Assembly: GCF_051622035.1 (NCBI RefSeq)
Contig: NC_135355.1
Location: forward strand, 4,030,001-4,094,000
Origin: Arctopsyche grandis
Taxonomy: Eukaryota > Arthropoda > Insecta > Trichoptera > Hydropsychidae
Direction of reading: 5' to 3'
Length of the DNA: 64,000 bases
Below the pieces are notes generated by a model that made no database searches, was not told where the DNA came from, and saw nothing but the letters and a program-made list of their open reading frames with translations. This document shows, one piece after another, positions 54,890 to 64,000 of the stretch. Made by a program: the position numbers and the translations under genes. How positions within the stretch are numbered: position 1 is the stretch's first letter; each line of letters begins with the position of its first letter.

Positions 54890-56214
54890 TAGGGTTGTCA
54901 GGCATCCCGATTAATCGGGATTGTCACCAGTTTTAAGTCTCGTGTCACGGTGTCCCGAACAAACTTCTCGGGGCGCCCAAATTTCCCAGTTTACTACTTT
55001 TTAATTCCTACAGAAGTTTTTAATTAAAAATATGTAACATAAACTATGAACAAAAAATTGATGACAGATGAAAGAAATAGACTTTCTGTGGATACTGTTG
55101 AAAGTGTTCTAAAATGCATTAAAAACTATGATTTATGTTGATGCCAAATAGAAAGTCTGAAATGGCAGTCAGTAATAAAATATTTAGGAGTAACGTTTGA
55201 TAAAAGAATGAGATGGGCACCTCACATTGAGGCAGCGAAATGCAAGGCGATGCGGGGTATATCTTCAATATATCCAATATTTAATCGCCATAGTTCTTTA
55301 TCAACGCTAAATAAAATAAAATTATATCGCGCGCTCATATTACCATTATTAACCTATGCTTCACCTGTATGGAATAACGCCTCGAATACTAACCTTTCCA
55401 AGCTCCAAGTAATACAAAATAAATCCCTAAAAATAATTTATAATACACCCATATATACTAACCTGAAAAAACTGCATGCCATATATAATATTCCGTTTGT
55501 TACAGACATTACTAACAAACTAACCAGTAGATTCTATGACAGAATCACTAATAACCATACTAACACACTTGTGAAGAGTTTCGGTGATTACAACAAAATG
55601 TCTATACCCTTCAGGTATAAACACAGATTACCTAAACACAATCTGCTTTAAGTCATCGACTTTAGAGAATCTTTAATTAATATTATGTATTAGATGTATT
55701 ATGAACATTTATAAGGATTGTAAATAGGTTTTTGAGCTCTTTTTCCTATTATGCTTTAGATTAACATTAGAATAATACAATACTGTGATTACTAAACAAA
55801 TTAAATTAAATTGTAAAATAGAAAATTATCAGTAGATCAGTAGCTATTAAAATAGATATAAGATGTATTGTGAACATAATTTCGTAATAATAAAAAGCAT
55901 TTAAAAATCAAAATCAAATTGATGCCAAATGTATGATTATCTAATTACAAACAAAATACTCTTGCAAAATGCTAAATCTAATGACAAGAATAAAAAATAT
56001 TATTTTAATTTAGATTTTTATGGCTACTTTTGTTCCTATTCGTTAATTTACATATATTATATTGTGAATTGTTTTTTTTATGACTGCCTTTGTTCCTATT
56101 TAAGTAATTAATATAGTTAAATTATTTAATATAAATTAAAAATTATTTGATTTGATATTTTTTTTGGGGGGGGGGGATGTCCCGGTTTGACTTGCATGAA
56201 ATCTGACAACCCTA
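54890..56214 (+). mobile_element. hAT-like transposon remnant split by a LINE
   Basis: Inverted ends TAGGGTTGTCA (54890-54900) and TGACAACCCTA (56204-56214), with ATGT beside both. Inside, a short frame reads MTDERNRLSVDTVESVLK before the LINE insertion, and YDYLITNKILLQNAKSND after it (about 55937 on), resembling the end of a hAT-type transposase with its ERNRLSV motif. The rest of the transposase is deleted. Subterminal CCCGATTAATCGGG is palindromic. Confidence 0.65.
55150..55918 (+). pseudogene. LINE C, 5'-truncated insertion with target duplication
   Basis: Flanked by TTGATGCCAAAT at 55138-55149 and 55919-55930. The 147-codon frame 55208-55651 reads KLYRALILPLLTYASPVWNN, LQVIQNKSLKIIYNTPIY, KLHAIYNIPFVTDITNK and ends KHNLL: the C-terminus of a Jockey/I-type reverse transcriptase. 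The 3' end is AATAATAAAAAGCATTTAAA with a short A-rich tail. Open over its whole retained coding part, hence fairly young. Confidence 0.9.
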
Positions 56215-56299
56215 TGTGAAAAAACTTCTGCTTCAAAAAAGAAAGCTCATGACGTTGTTGCAGCCAAAGTTTTGAACAACGTTTGAAGTGTTTTCAAAC

Positions 56300-56720
56300 T
56301 GGCCATCTAAAATTCAAAGACCGCCTACAAAACAGGGATAGGGGGTGGAATTATAAATCAAGGCATAGCTTTTAGCGCATCCCTGCACATTCTCGCGTGG
56401 TAATTAATACAGCGGTGCATTCGGTCGTTGATGGGTGTGTGCTTTCGGTGAGGGGGTGGTCGGGCGGTTTAATGGAAGAAACGGGGGTGGGTGGAAACAT
56501 CCCCTGTTGCGGCTGAAGAAGCCAGAACTTCTTCAATGGCGTTGAAAGTTACCGAGGCGCGTATTTACCGCTCGCTTAGCAATTCAGGTGTAATTATGGG
56601 AATGCTATCAGTTACTGGTTAACTGCTCTCTCGCTGTTTCAACTTAATGCCAGCAGCGGGGAAAATGCACGCTCCACGATGCCACTAAACATTCCTTTTA
56701 ATGTGTACATTTACTGGTGT
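56300..56720. other. non-repetitive higher-GC stretch
   Basis: GTGAGGGGGTGGTCGGGCGG, GAAGCCAGAACTTCTTCAAT, ATGCCAGCAGCGGGGAAAAT. No ORF. Candidate regulatory island upstream of the modelled UNC5 exons. Confidence 0.3.
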
Positions 56721-56999
56721 ACGTATGTACATATGTATGTATGCATGTATATGGAAGGAAGTTGTACTTTTAGCTAGCGTTGTAAAACTGTCACAAACGG
56801 ACAATATATATGTATTAACTGTAGTTCTCTATGCTCTATGCTTTAGATGTATTTAGAGATACATACATACATATATTATAATGAATAAAAATTGGTGCTA
56901 TAGTTAGGGGTTCCAAATATTCGTAAAATCCATTATTCGAATATGAAATTGGTAAAATATTAGAATAATCGAGTATTCGAGACTTGACTCGACCCGGCT

Positions 57000-57054
57000 C
57001 ATCTCTTTCAAAGACCGTCTGTTATCGGTGAACAGACGGTCTGTGAAAGAGATG
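57000..57054. repeat. 24 bp-stem hairpin
   Basis: CATCTCTTTCAAAGACCGTC..TT pairs with the right arm AACAGACGGTCT..GAGATG, one mismatch, 7 nt loop. The right arm and its downstream TGTACGTAATG are repeated imperfectly at 57093-57132. Confidence 0.85.
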
Positions 57055-57476
57055 GCTGTGTACGTAATGGCATAGTAAACGAGATATTAGTGAACAGACG
57101 GGGTGAGAAAGAGATGGCCGTATACGTAATGCCTGGAGCGCATCCTCGGTTTACGGAAAATCTGTGAACGAGTTGTCGTATCACCGACCCGGCCAGGTAA
57201 TGACTTAAAACCCGGATTCGGGACCCGATTTCGTGTATTAACGTAAAAATTCAAAATAATTTTCAGTCAATACATTGAAAATATCCAAATACGTATGTGT
57301 CATTAATAGATTCTGCGTGTACATGATTCATATATGGCCTTATTTGTTCGTGAACTTTTACGACTTGTGAGTTATGAGAGAACTGCAAACAATGGAACGG
57401 ATTTTGCAAATACCGAAAACTATACGGCGTACTGAAATTAGGCTAAATTTAGAATTCATCAGAACGTATCATCGTT

Positions 57477-57880
57477 TCTCTTTTTGGTCAAACGTTTCAC
57501 GCAGATTGGTTGTGCGCCTCGTTCGCGTGTATTGATTAAATACTAGTGTTTTTACCCGGCTTCGCTCGGTATTTGTAATATAAACCGCTTAAACATGGCC
57601 AATGTAATAGTAAACATTTTATTGCATCTATTTGAATAGTTTTATTTTATTTAAATTTATTTGAATATTCATTTGTTTGACGACGTCACGGATTTACGAA
57701 CCAACATTACATATTTTCTTACATACTTACAAAGTCTCTTTCGAAATTATATATTAGATCTCTAGGCACAACATATACTCCTGGCATTCTTAAAGTTTTT
57801 TTTTTAAATATCCATACTGGTCAACGCGTCCGCCACATACCCATTTACTTTCATACATACATCGCGGCCATTTTTAGCCT
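57477..57880 (+). repeat. repeat F, copy 2, split by a Helitron
   Basis: GGTCAAACGTTTCACGCAGA ... GTTGTGCGCCTCGTTCG before the Helitron, and CACAACATATACTCCTGG ... CAACGCGTCCGCCACATACC after it. It matches 10196-10390. Confidence 0.78.
57543..57758 (-). mobile_element. non-autonomous Helitron, 216 bp, with proven insertion point
   Basis: Minus strand A|TCTAATATATAATTTCGAAA ... CCGAGCGAAGCCGGG, TAAAAACA, CTAG|T. Removing 57543-57758 gives ATTAAATA|TCTC, identical to the uninterrupted repeat F at 10277-10288. There is no target duplication. Confidence 0.92.
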
Positions 57881-57894
57881 CTTCTTACTTCCCT

Positions 57895-58810
57895 TTCGAT
57901 TTTTACATACCTCCTTTGCGTTTCACATGGCTTTCGTGTTAGTGGTCATTTTTTATCTCTTATCTGATCGTTTTCATACTTTGCCATATTGCTCATTTTG
58001 GTCATTAATATACGTTAATGTATCGTCTGCCATTACGTTGGAGATAAAATATCGTATACAACGCGTTTTAAAAACGGGGCACGTAGACCTTCCTGACGTT
58101 TAACAAGCGTTTGTCTCGTGTCTACCAACTTTTTCGCCTTGATATGGCCATATCAGATTTTAATTGTTTAAACGCCTATATTTTATAAAATTTGCTCTAT
58201 AGGTTCTCGTTATCTCTAATATATAAATATTTATAGTTTAAACTCTCATATGTATATATATATAAATTTCAAATTTGGCGTGTAGCTTCTTGTAAGGTAA
58301 TACACGAAATATATTGATTTTTGGCCAAATATGTCAGATCTGACATTTCACTGCTAAAAGTACTTCTCTTCACTGAGTTTTATCTGCGAGATAAGTATTC
58401 AATAAGAAGTTATGTTGTATCTAATTGTTAATATGATTTACAATAAGCTTACATACATTTAGTTTTTTACAACAAGGTTACATATATACATCACATACAA
58501 TTATTTGTAGTTATCAGCTGATTTAATTTATCTGATGACTCATTTATGGACAATCATACATTGATAAACTATTCTTAAAGCAAATCATTAAAGCAATCTT
58601 AGTATTAATAAACTATTCTAAGCTGTAAGGGTCCCGGCATAAATGAGTATACATAAATATGTATTTCCGGCAGCAACCCATAACCTCAAATTTCATTGTT
58701 TATTCCTCCAAAACAAACTTTCTAACCAATACAAGCTTGATATACATATGTACACAGATCAAACAGTGATAGTTTTATTTTTATTTATCAGCTGATTTAT
58801 TTCGTCTCAC
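57895..58810 (-). repeat. R repeat, long copy
   Basis: TTTTTACATACCTCCTTTGC to GATAGTTTTATTTTTATTTA. The micro-ORF is at 57974-58033 (MADDTLTYINDQNEQYGKV). It differs from the 49 kb copy by an extra block around 58440-58680. Confidence 0.83.
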
Positions 58811-59115
58811 AAAATTTGGGTCCTCATCCGATCGTTTTCAAACATTGCCATTTTGCTCGGTTTGGTCATCAACATATGTATGTGGAAATCAAATCCGTCA
58901 TTACGATGGTGAAAAATAATCATAATAGACACGTTTGAAAATACTCCATTATCGTTCTCGGTGACGTCTATTTACCGTATTTATCCACGTTGCCGGATTT
59001 ATCCACACTGTTTTGATCGTTTTTTACCTTTTCGCCACAATCTCGCTATGTCAGATTTTAATTGTTTAAACGCCTATGACCTTTTCTTTTTTCACTCTAT
59101 ATTTTATTATACATA
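58811..59115 (-). repeat. R repeat, diverged subfamily
   Basis: TCCGATCGTTTTCAAAC, GCTCGGTTTGGTCATCAA, ACGTTTGAAAATACTCC, GTTTAAACGCCTATGACC. The micro-ORF frame is broken here by a 2 bp difference. It matches 62445-62735. Confidence 0.75.
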
Positions 59116-59129
59116 TATTATTCTATCCT

Positions 59130-59720
59130 AAGCGTATCGAACCCGGATTTTAGCCCTCAACAGAACACGTCCGCACCGACACCGACCAGACGAAGCACAA
59201 AATCAGTCCCTTTCCGAATTCAATTGGTATACAAACATTTCCGGCACCGTTCAGGGGTCGCACACCGGTTTAACTCGATTGGCCTGATTAAAACAAAGGT
59301 TTAACCGGGAATCCGCCACAACTCGTGGACTTTGACTAATGTCTCGTAACCGATGAGGTCGTAATTGCGTCACAGTCACGTACGAAAGTTGTCCCAACTA
59401 ATTCCCTGGCTCGGACGTGAGAGATACACGTCTATCTGTCTGGGACTTACCCACACCCAGGCCTCAACTCTTCCCGTCGGGACCTCCATAATGGAAGGCC
59501 CGAAACCGAAAACAAGGTTGTTCCGGGAGAGGTAACACGGCCTGGGAGGATTATATCGAATTCCATTCAGATCTTCCCGGAGAAGTTTGCCCTTGCTTCG
59601 GAAACTTGCGGACAAAAGAGATTTCGCATGAATTGAATAATTCATACGCGCGACGGCTATCGAGATACGAATTGAGTTATCTGTGCGGAAGCGAGTGCGT
59701 ATGTTACGCCATTAAAAACT
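59130..59720. other. GC-rich non-repetitive stretch with an unassigned ORF
   Basis: An 89-codon frame on the minus strand (59645-59376) starts MNYSIHAKSLLSASF and includes VEAWVWVSPRQIDVYLS. It resembles no family I know and lacks Ig hallmarks, so it is not taken as a UNC5 exon. The region's base composition differs from its AT-rich surroundings. Confidence 0.3.
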
Positions 59721-60185
59721 TTGCCCATAAATTTCCAAATCGGCCATGTAACGACTATTCAATATAATACGACGCTACCTGAATGTATCCTTTTGTGCGG
59801 TCGTAAAATTTGACCTTACGATTTACATACATTGTCACTTTTTCTACAAGGTTAATATTGGCTTCAGTTCGTCTGTTAGTATGGACAAACTTCCTACACT
59901 CTTCCGATTGCTTTGAAACTTTACCATTTTGCAAGGTTTAGCCGCCGAAAGAGATTTCAATTCGGTCCGCGGAAGTCGATGGTGAAATATAATCGTAATA
60001 AATACGTTTTAAGAATCCAAAAATTTTGGAGACGGTTACAGCTAACCTATTGCCAATAGACCCATTGCCAGTTGACTTTAAGTGCCTATTTTTTTGTTTA
60101 CAGATTTTAATTGTTTAAATGCCTATGTTAATTCGTATTATTATGTAATATTTTATATAATTTTATTATTTCGATAAAATAATAG

Positions 60186-61110
60186 TGTAATATATAATTT
60201 GGAAAGAGACTTTGTATAATGTATGTATGTATGTATTTTATTTTTTTATTGTTCCAAATCAATATAGACTCGTCATTACAGATTTGCTCAGATGCGACGG
60301 GTGTGTACGTTAACGAAATACAGAATACATAAACAATCAGAAATCAGAAATACAGTAATACATATACAATCAGAATATATAGCATATAACGATTAATCAG
60401 AAATAATAATCATAGATTTTTTTGTGTACAATTTTTATACATATAATAAATACGAAATTATAGAGATGTCTATAGATTTCAGATTACTGTGTATAATTAT
60501 TACAAATTATACACAGGCAGATTTTGTGACAACAGGAATAGATCAGGAACCGTTTCAGCAATAATCAGATAAAATTGGCAAACTCTGATAGAGAAACGAT
60601 CGATTTGGAGTCACAAAACCCCCAAATCTAACCAGCAGATGGCAAGGACTCGATCCTTTGACCTCAGTGGTGCTAAATATATACGCTACCACTAAGCCAA
60701 ACTGCTGGCTATGTATCCTTCGTTTGTAGAAATCCGTGACGTCATCAAACAAATAATTAGCTATTATTATATTCAAAGGATTCGAAGTTCCCGGGGGCGT
60801 AGGCGCCGAGGGCGAGGCCCTATAGGGCGCAGACACCGAGGACGGAACACTAGAGGGCGAAGCCTTAGGGCTCCACCCCCCAGGGGGCGCAGACTTCGAG
60901 GAAAGAAGCCCTAGGGGGCGCAGACGCTGGGGGCGTACATATAATTATTTATAAGAGACTTACTATATATGTTTTTTTGTTCGTAACAGTCAATTTAATA
61001 AAAAAACAAATGAGTATTCAAATAAATTTAATAAAATGTTTACTATTAGATTAGTCATGTTTAAACGGATTATATTACAAATACCGAGCGAAGCCGGGTA
61101 ATACAGCTAT
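60186..61110 (+). mobile_element. Helitron with mutated ends and nested SINE-ii
   Basis: It starts TGTAATATATAATTTGGAAA (C of TC lost) and ends CCGAGCGAAGCCGGG, TAATACAG, CTAT instead of CTAG. The SINE at 60235-60715 is inside its 5' part. The GC-rich array is at 60785-60935. An old copy of the 31.4 kb family. Confidence 0.8.
60235..60715 (-). mobile_element. tRNA-derived SINE-ii nested in Helitron
   Basis: 3' hairpin ACACCCGTC/GACGAGTCT (60266-60304), shared central domain, box B AGGATCGAGTCC near 60648-60660, and TGTAT-like short repeats at both edges of the insertion. Confidence 0.87.
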
Positions 61111-62290
61111 TATTTTATATAATAGTAATATTTCTTTATATAATCGAAATATTATTTTATATAATAGTAATAGTAATATATGTCAATAAAAGGATAAAAT
61201 ATCACCGAAAAAATTCGCGACAGTAAAGATTAGGCATGCTAGTGTTTTTTTACACGTGCAAAATTATCTAAAATAAAGTAACAAGTGCCGCGCACTATTT
61301 TGTTTGTCCGCAAATTTAGTGATATCATTATAGGGTGGGATATTCAAGGCATGTGTTTAAATTAAATACTATAGAATTACTACATGGAAAATTTAACACG
61401 GTGAAATGTCATAATCCGAGAGCGGAATATAAAGCGGAAAATTTAAACTGCAAAACCTACGATGGATGTTTTTCAATAGATTTAAATCGAGGATCAATTC
61501 TGTCGACGTCCAAAATCCCCGAATTCAACGGGACTCACACACACAAACACAATGCCAGGGATTTAAAACTGGCAACCGGACGAAATTAAATTGAATTATT
61601 AAAACGATTCCCTTTGTCTCGTTGTTGTCATAATACGCTGTGATGAATGAACGATTTTGTTCATTTTTTACTTTTTTGATAAACTGTATTATATTATTTA
61701 GCCTTAAATTATATATATAGGAGATCCGAACGAATTTACAGGTTATCATTTGAATTGGCCTCAATGCTATTATATACATTCCTTTATTGTTCATTTTTAT
61801 GACCTAAACTCAATTACATACATGTGAATTAGTTGCCATAAAAATCGCTTTACTGCGCTCGAAGTTTAACGATTAGACAATTTCCAGAATAGATTAAATG
61901 AATTTTCTTGCAATTTATCATAAAAACTTCAGAAGTTGATACATACATATATATTTTATTTCATTAATTTGTATATAAAACGAAGACTATTGAACTCTGT
62001 TTTGTTTTACGTATAATTGTCATAATCATAATGATCAAATTTGCAAGAAAAATATTATGTAGGTAGCATATATTTATAGATTCAACAAATTTGAGGGCTC
62101 ATGACTCGAATTTTCGAAAAACTGGGAGGAAATTTATTTATTGAATCCGTCACAACAATTGAGCTAGAAAAATCGGAAAATTCTAACAGAAAAAGGTCGA
62201 TATATGTTTTAATTACCACAGGTATATATTTTTAATTCACTCATAGGTTATATAATGAATGTTAAAATGTTTATATTATAATGGTGATTC
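61110..62290. other. no gene recognised
   Basis: AT-rich; small AATATTATTTTATATAATAG duplication at 61110-61180. Nothing else seen. Confidence 0.4.
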
Positions 62291-62299
62291 GATATGCTT

Positions 62300-62735
62300 G
62301 TTATGGCCAAATACGTCAGGCTCAACTGTCATTGTGACATTAAATGTCACAATGTTAATTATGTTAATATCATACTAAGAAACAAATATTATTAAATTTG
62401 GTAGACTAAACTTTTTAAATTTTTTCTTTAAAAAGTATAAAATATAGAGTGAAAAAAGAAAAAGTTATAGGCGTTTAAACAATTAAAATCTGACATAGCG
62501 AGAGGGTGGCGAAAAGGGAAAAAAACGATCGGAAGAGTGTGGAAAAATACTAATAAAATTCACCGAGAACGATAATGGAGTATTTTCAAACGTGTCTATT
62601 ATGATTATTTTTCACCATCGTATGGCGGATTTAATTTCCATATATATTGATGATCAAACCGAGCAAAATGGCGAAGTTTGAAAACGATCGGATGAGAACC
62701 CAAATTTCGTCTAAGAAGAGGCTAGTAATAAAAAT
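62300..62735 (+). repeat. R repeat, diverged subfamily, micro-ORF intact
   Basis: It matches 58811-59115 inverted. The 19-codon frame at 62622-62681 reads MADLISIYIDDQTEQNGEV then TGA. It ends AAGAGGCTAGTAATAA, the motif that starts the 13.4 kb copy. Confidence 0.78.
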
Positions 62736-63049
62736 CTTATACGTCACATGATTTTCCCACAACTACATATTGTACTTAAAATATATAATAACTCCAGATC
62801 CTAAAACGAATCCAATTATTAATTATTTTCTCATTCAATATATTATAGTTGTTTAAAATACATGAATATGTAGAGCTTATTATAAATTGAATAACATACT
62901 TCAATTGTTTCGTAAGTAAACTCGTATTTTTTACACTCTTGCTAAGCAGACGTGAATTTTGCACAGATTAAATTCGATACTTTGCAGACATGTTATAGTA
63001 CTCGCTTTACAACTCTAATTACCTGTAATTTTATATGTAATGAAATTGA

Positions 63050-63520
63050 ATATTCGTGAGAAAGCTGCAGTCTGAAAGGCAACTTCCTTTACCCTGATGA
63101 TGGCCACCTCGTGATAGTACAAATTGAAATCGTGCAGCATGATCATCATGACCGCTGTATTATATTATACTTACACTGCGAGCAATCATCAGTCATAAGG
63201 ATAATTACCGAAATCCTTGCAAATCTTACGCACAGACAGACAAACGCACACGCCGTTTAATTAATTTACGGATACGTGGAAATGGGATTAAGCGTCCCCT
63301 TAATCGAATACGATCGGGAGGTAATCGAGAGTTAATTAGCAAGGTGTCTGCGTGTGACAAAAGGCAAGGGAGGGGTTTTTAGGGGGGGGCTGGGACAGTT
63401 TAATCTAAAAATTATGTCGCCCCTTGTCAGTTAAATTACCCGGGAAAATTAAATCCCGTGTTCGTTGCTGGATCGAATACGCAACGGAAAACTAAACTCT
63501 AATCTTGCCGAATTTTTTTT
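63050..63520. promoter_or_regulatory. candidate conserved non-coding island
   Basis: TTACCCTGATGATGGCCACC, CGTTTAATTAATTTACGG, GAGAGTTAATTAGCAAGG, with no ORF. Upstream of the modelled UNC5 exons. Regulatory role inferred only. Confidence 0.33.
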
Positions 63521-63689
63521 AATGTAAGAAAAGCATTGCGAAAACGCTCGAATGTATTATATTACCGAATATAAAATTTCTTTGATTTTTTTAAGTTAAT
63601 AAATATTAATAATAATAATAAATTTGACACGTTGAATTCCAACATGACAATGATTTTTGTTGGTTTTTCCTCGTTTATGAGATAAATTA

Positions 63690-64000
63690 TACAAAACTAA
63701 TTCCATAAAAATAATTTATGATACACCCATATATACTAACATGAAAAAACTGCATGCCATATATAATATTCCGTTTGTTACATACATTACTAACAAAGTA
63801 ACCAGTAGATTCAATGACAGAATCAAAAATAACCATACTAACACACTTGTGAAGTGTCTCGGTGATTACAACCAAATGTCTATACCCTTCAGGAATAAAC
63901 ACAGATTATCTAAAGACAATCTGCTTTAGGTCATCGACTTTAGAGAGTCTTTAATTAATATTATGTATTAGATGTATTGTGAGCATTTATAAGAATTTTA
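63690..64000 (+). pseudogene. LINE C 3' fragment running out of the window
   Basis: Frame 63741-63929: KKLHAIYNIPFVTYITNKV, HTNTLVKCLGDYNQMSIPF, KDNLL, stop, then the LINE C 3' UTR continuing past position 64000. Confidence 0.85.

Noticed and set aside
59376..59645. Possible missing UNC5 first-Ig exon
   Set aside because: The 89 residues lack the Ig cysteine and tryptophan pattern and have no fitting phase-1 donor to exon a.

Overview
This is a eukaryotic, AT-rich, intron-bearing and very transposon-rich window, almost certainly from an insect or other arthropod. The one gene that can be modelled is an UNC-5 family netrin receptor with the usual arthropod architecture (Ig, two thrombospondin type 1 repeats, one membrane segment, ZU5, UPA, death domain). 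The order of the insect cannot be fixed from the sequence. No bacterial genes, rRNA, convincing tRNA genes or CRISPR arrays are present.

Layout. 1-27 kb is gene-poor: LINE fragments (55-1081, 2941-3930, 5541-6368, 19.4-20.1 kb, 20.8-21.65 kb), tRNA-derived SINEs, several miniature inverted-repeat elements, two solo LTRs and Helitron ends. 27.5-53.7 kb carries UNC5 on the minus strand as nine coding exons whose splice sites and reading phases all agree. They give 853 codons from the second Ig domain to the stop. The exons form two clusters, the extracellular part at 51.8-53.7 kb and the membrane plus cytoplasmic part at 27.5-29.7 kb, separated by a 22 kb intron packed with transposons and a few higher-GC islands that may be regulatory. 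The signal peptide and first Ig domain are not visible and probably lie beyond 64 kb. 53.8-64 kb is again repeats: a hAT remnant split by a LINE, three Helitrons, one nested SINE, and further copies of a dispersed family called R here.

The most interesting material is in the repeats. Two LINE 3' ends and two SINE families end in an RNA hairpin with a related 19-21 nt loop, but with three different stems that each stay self-complementary, which looks like covariation of a reverse-transcriptase recognition structure. Two SINE families share the same body but carry different versions of this 3' hairpin. Non-autonomous Helitrons are defined to the base (A|TC...CTAG|T), and one has an exact paralogous empty site inside the window. 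The R family keeps a 19-codon ATG-to-TGA reading frame in six of its copies. Names such as R, G, E, F, M1-M3, LINE A/B/C and SINE-i/ii are labels used only in this report.
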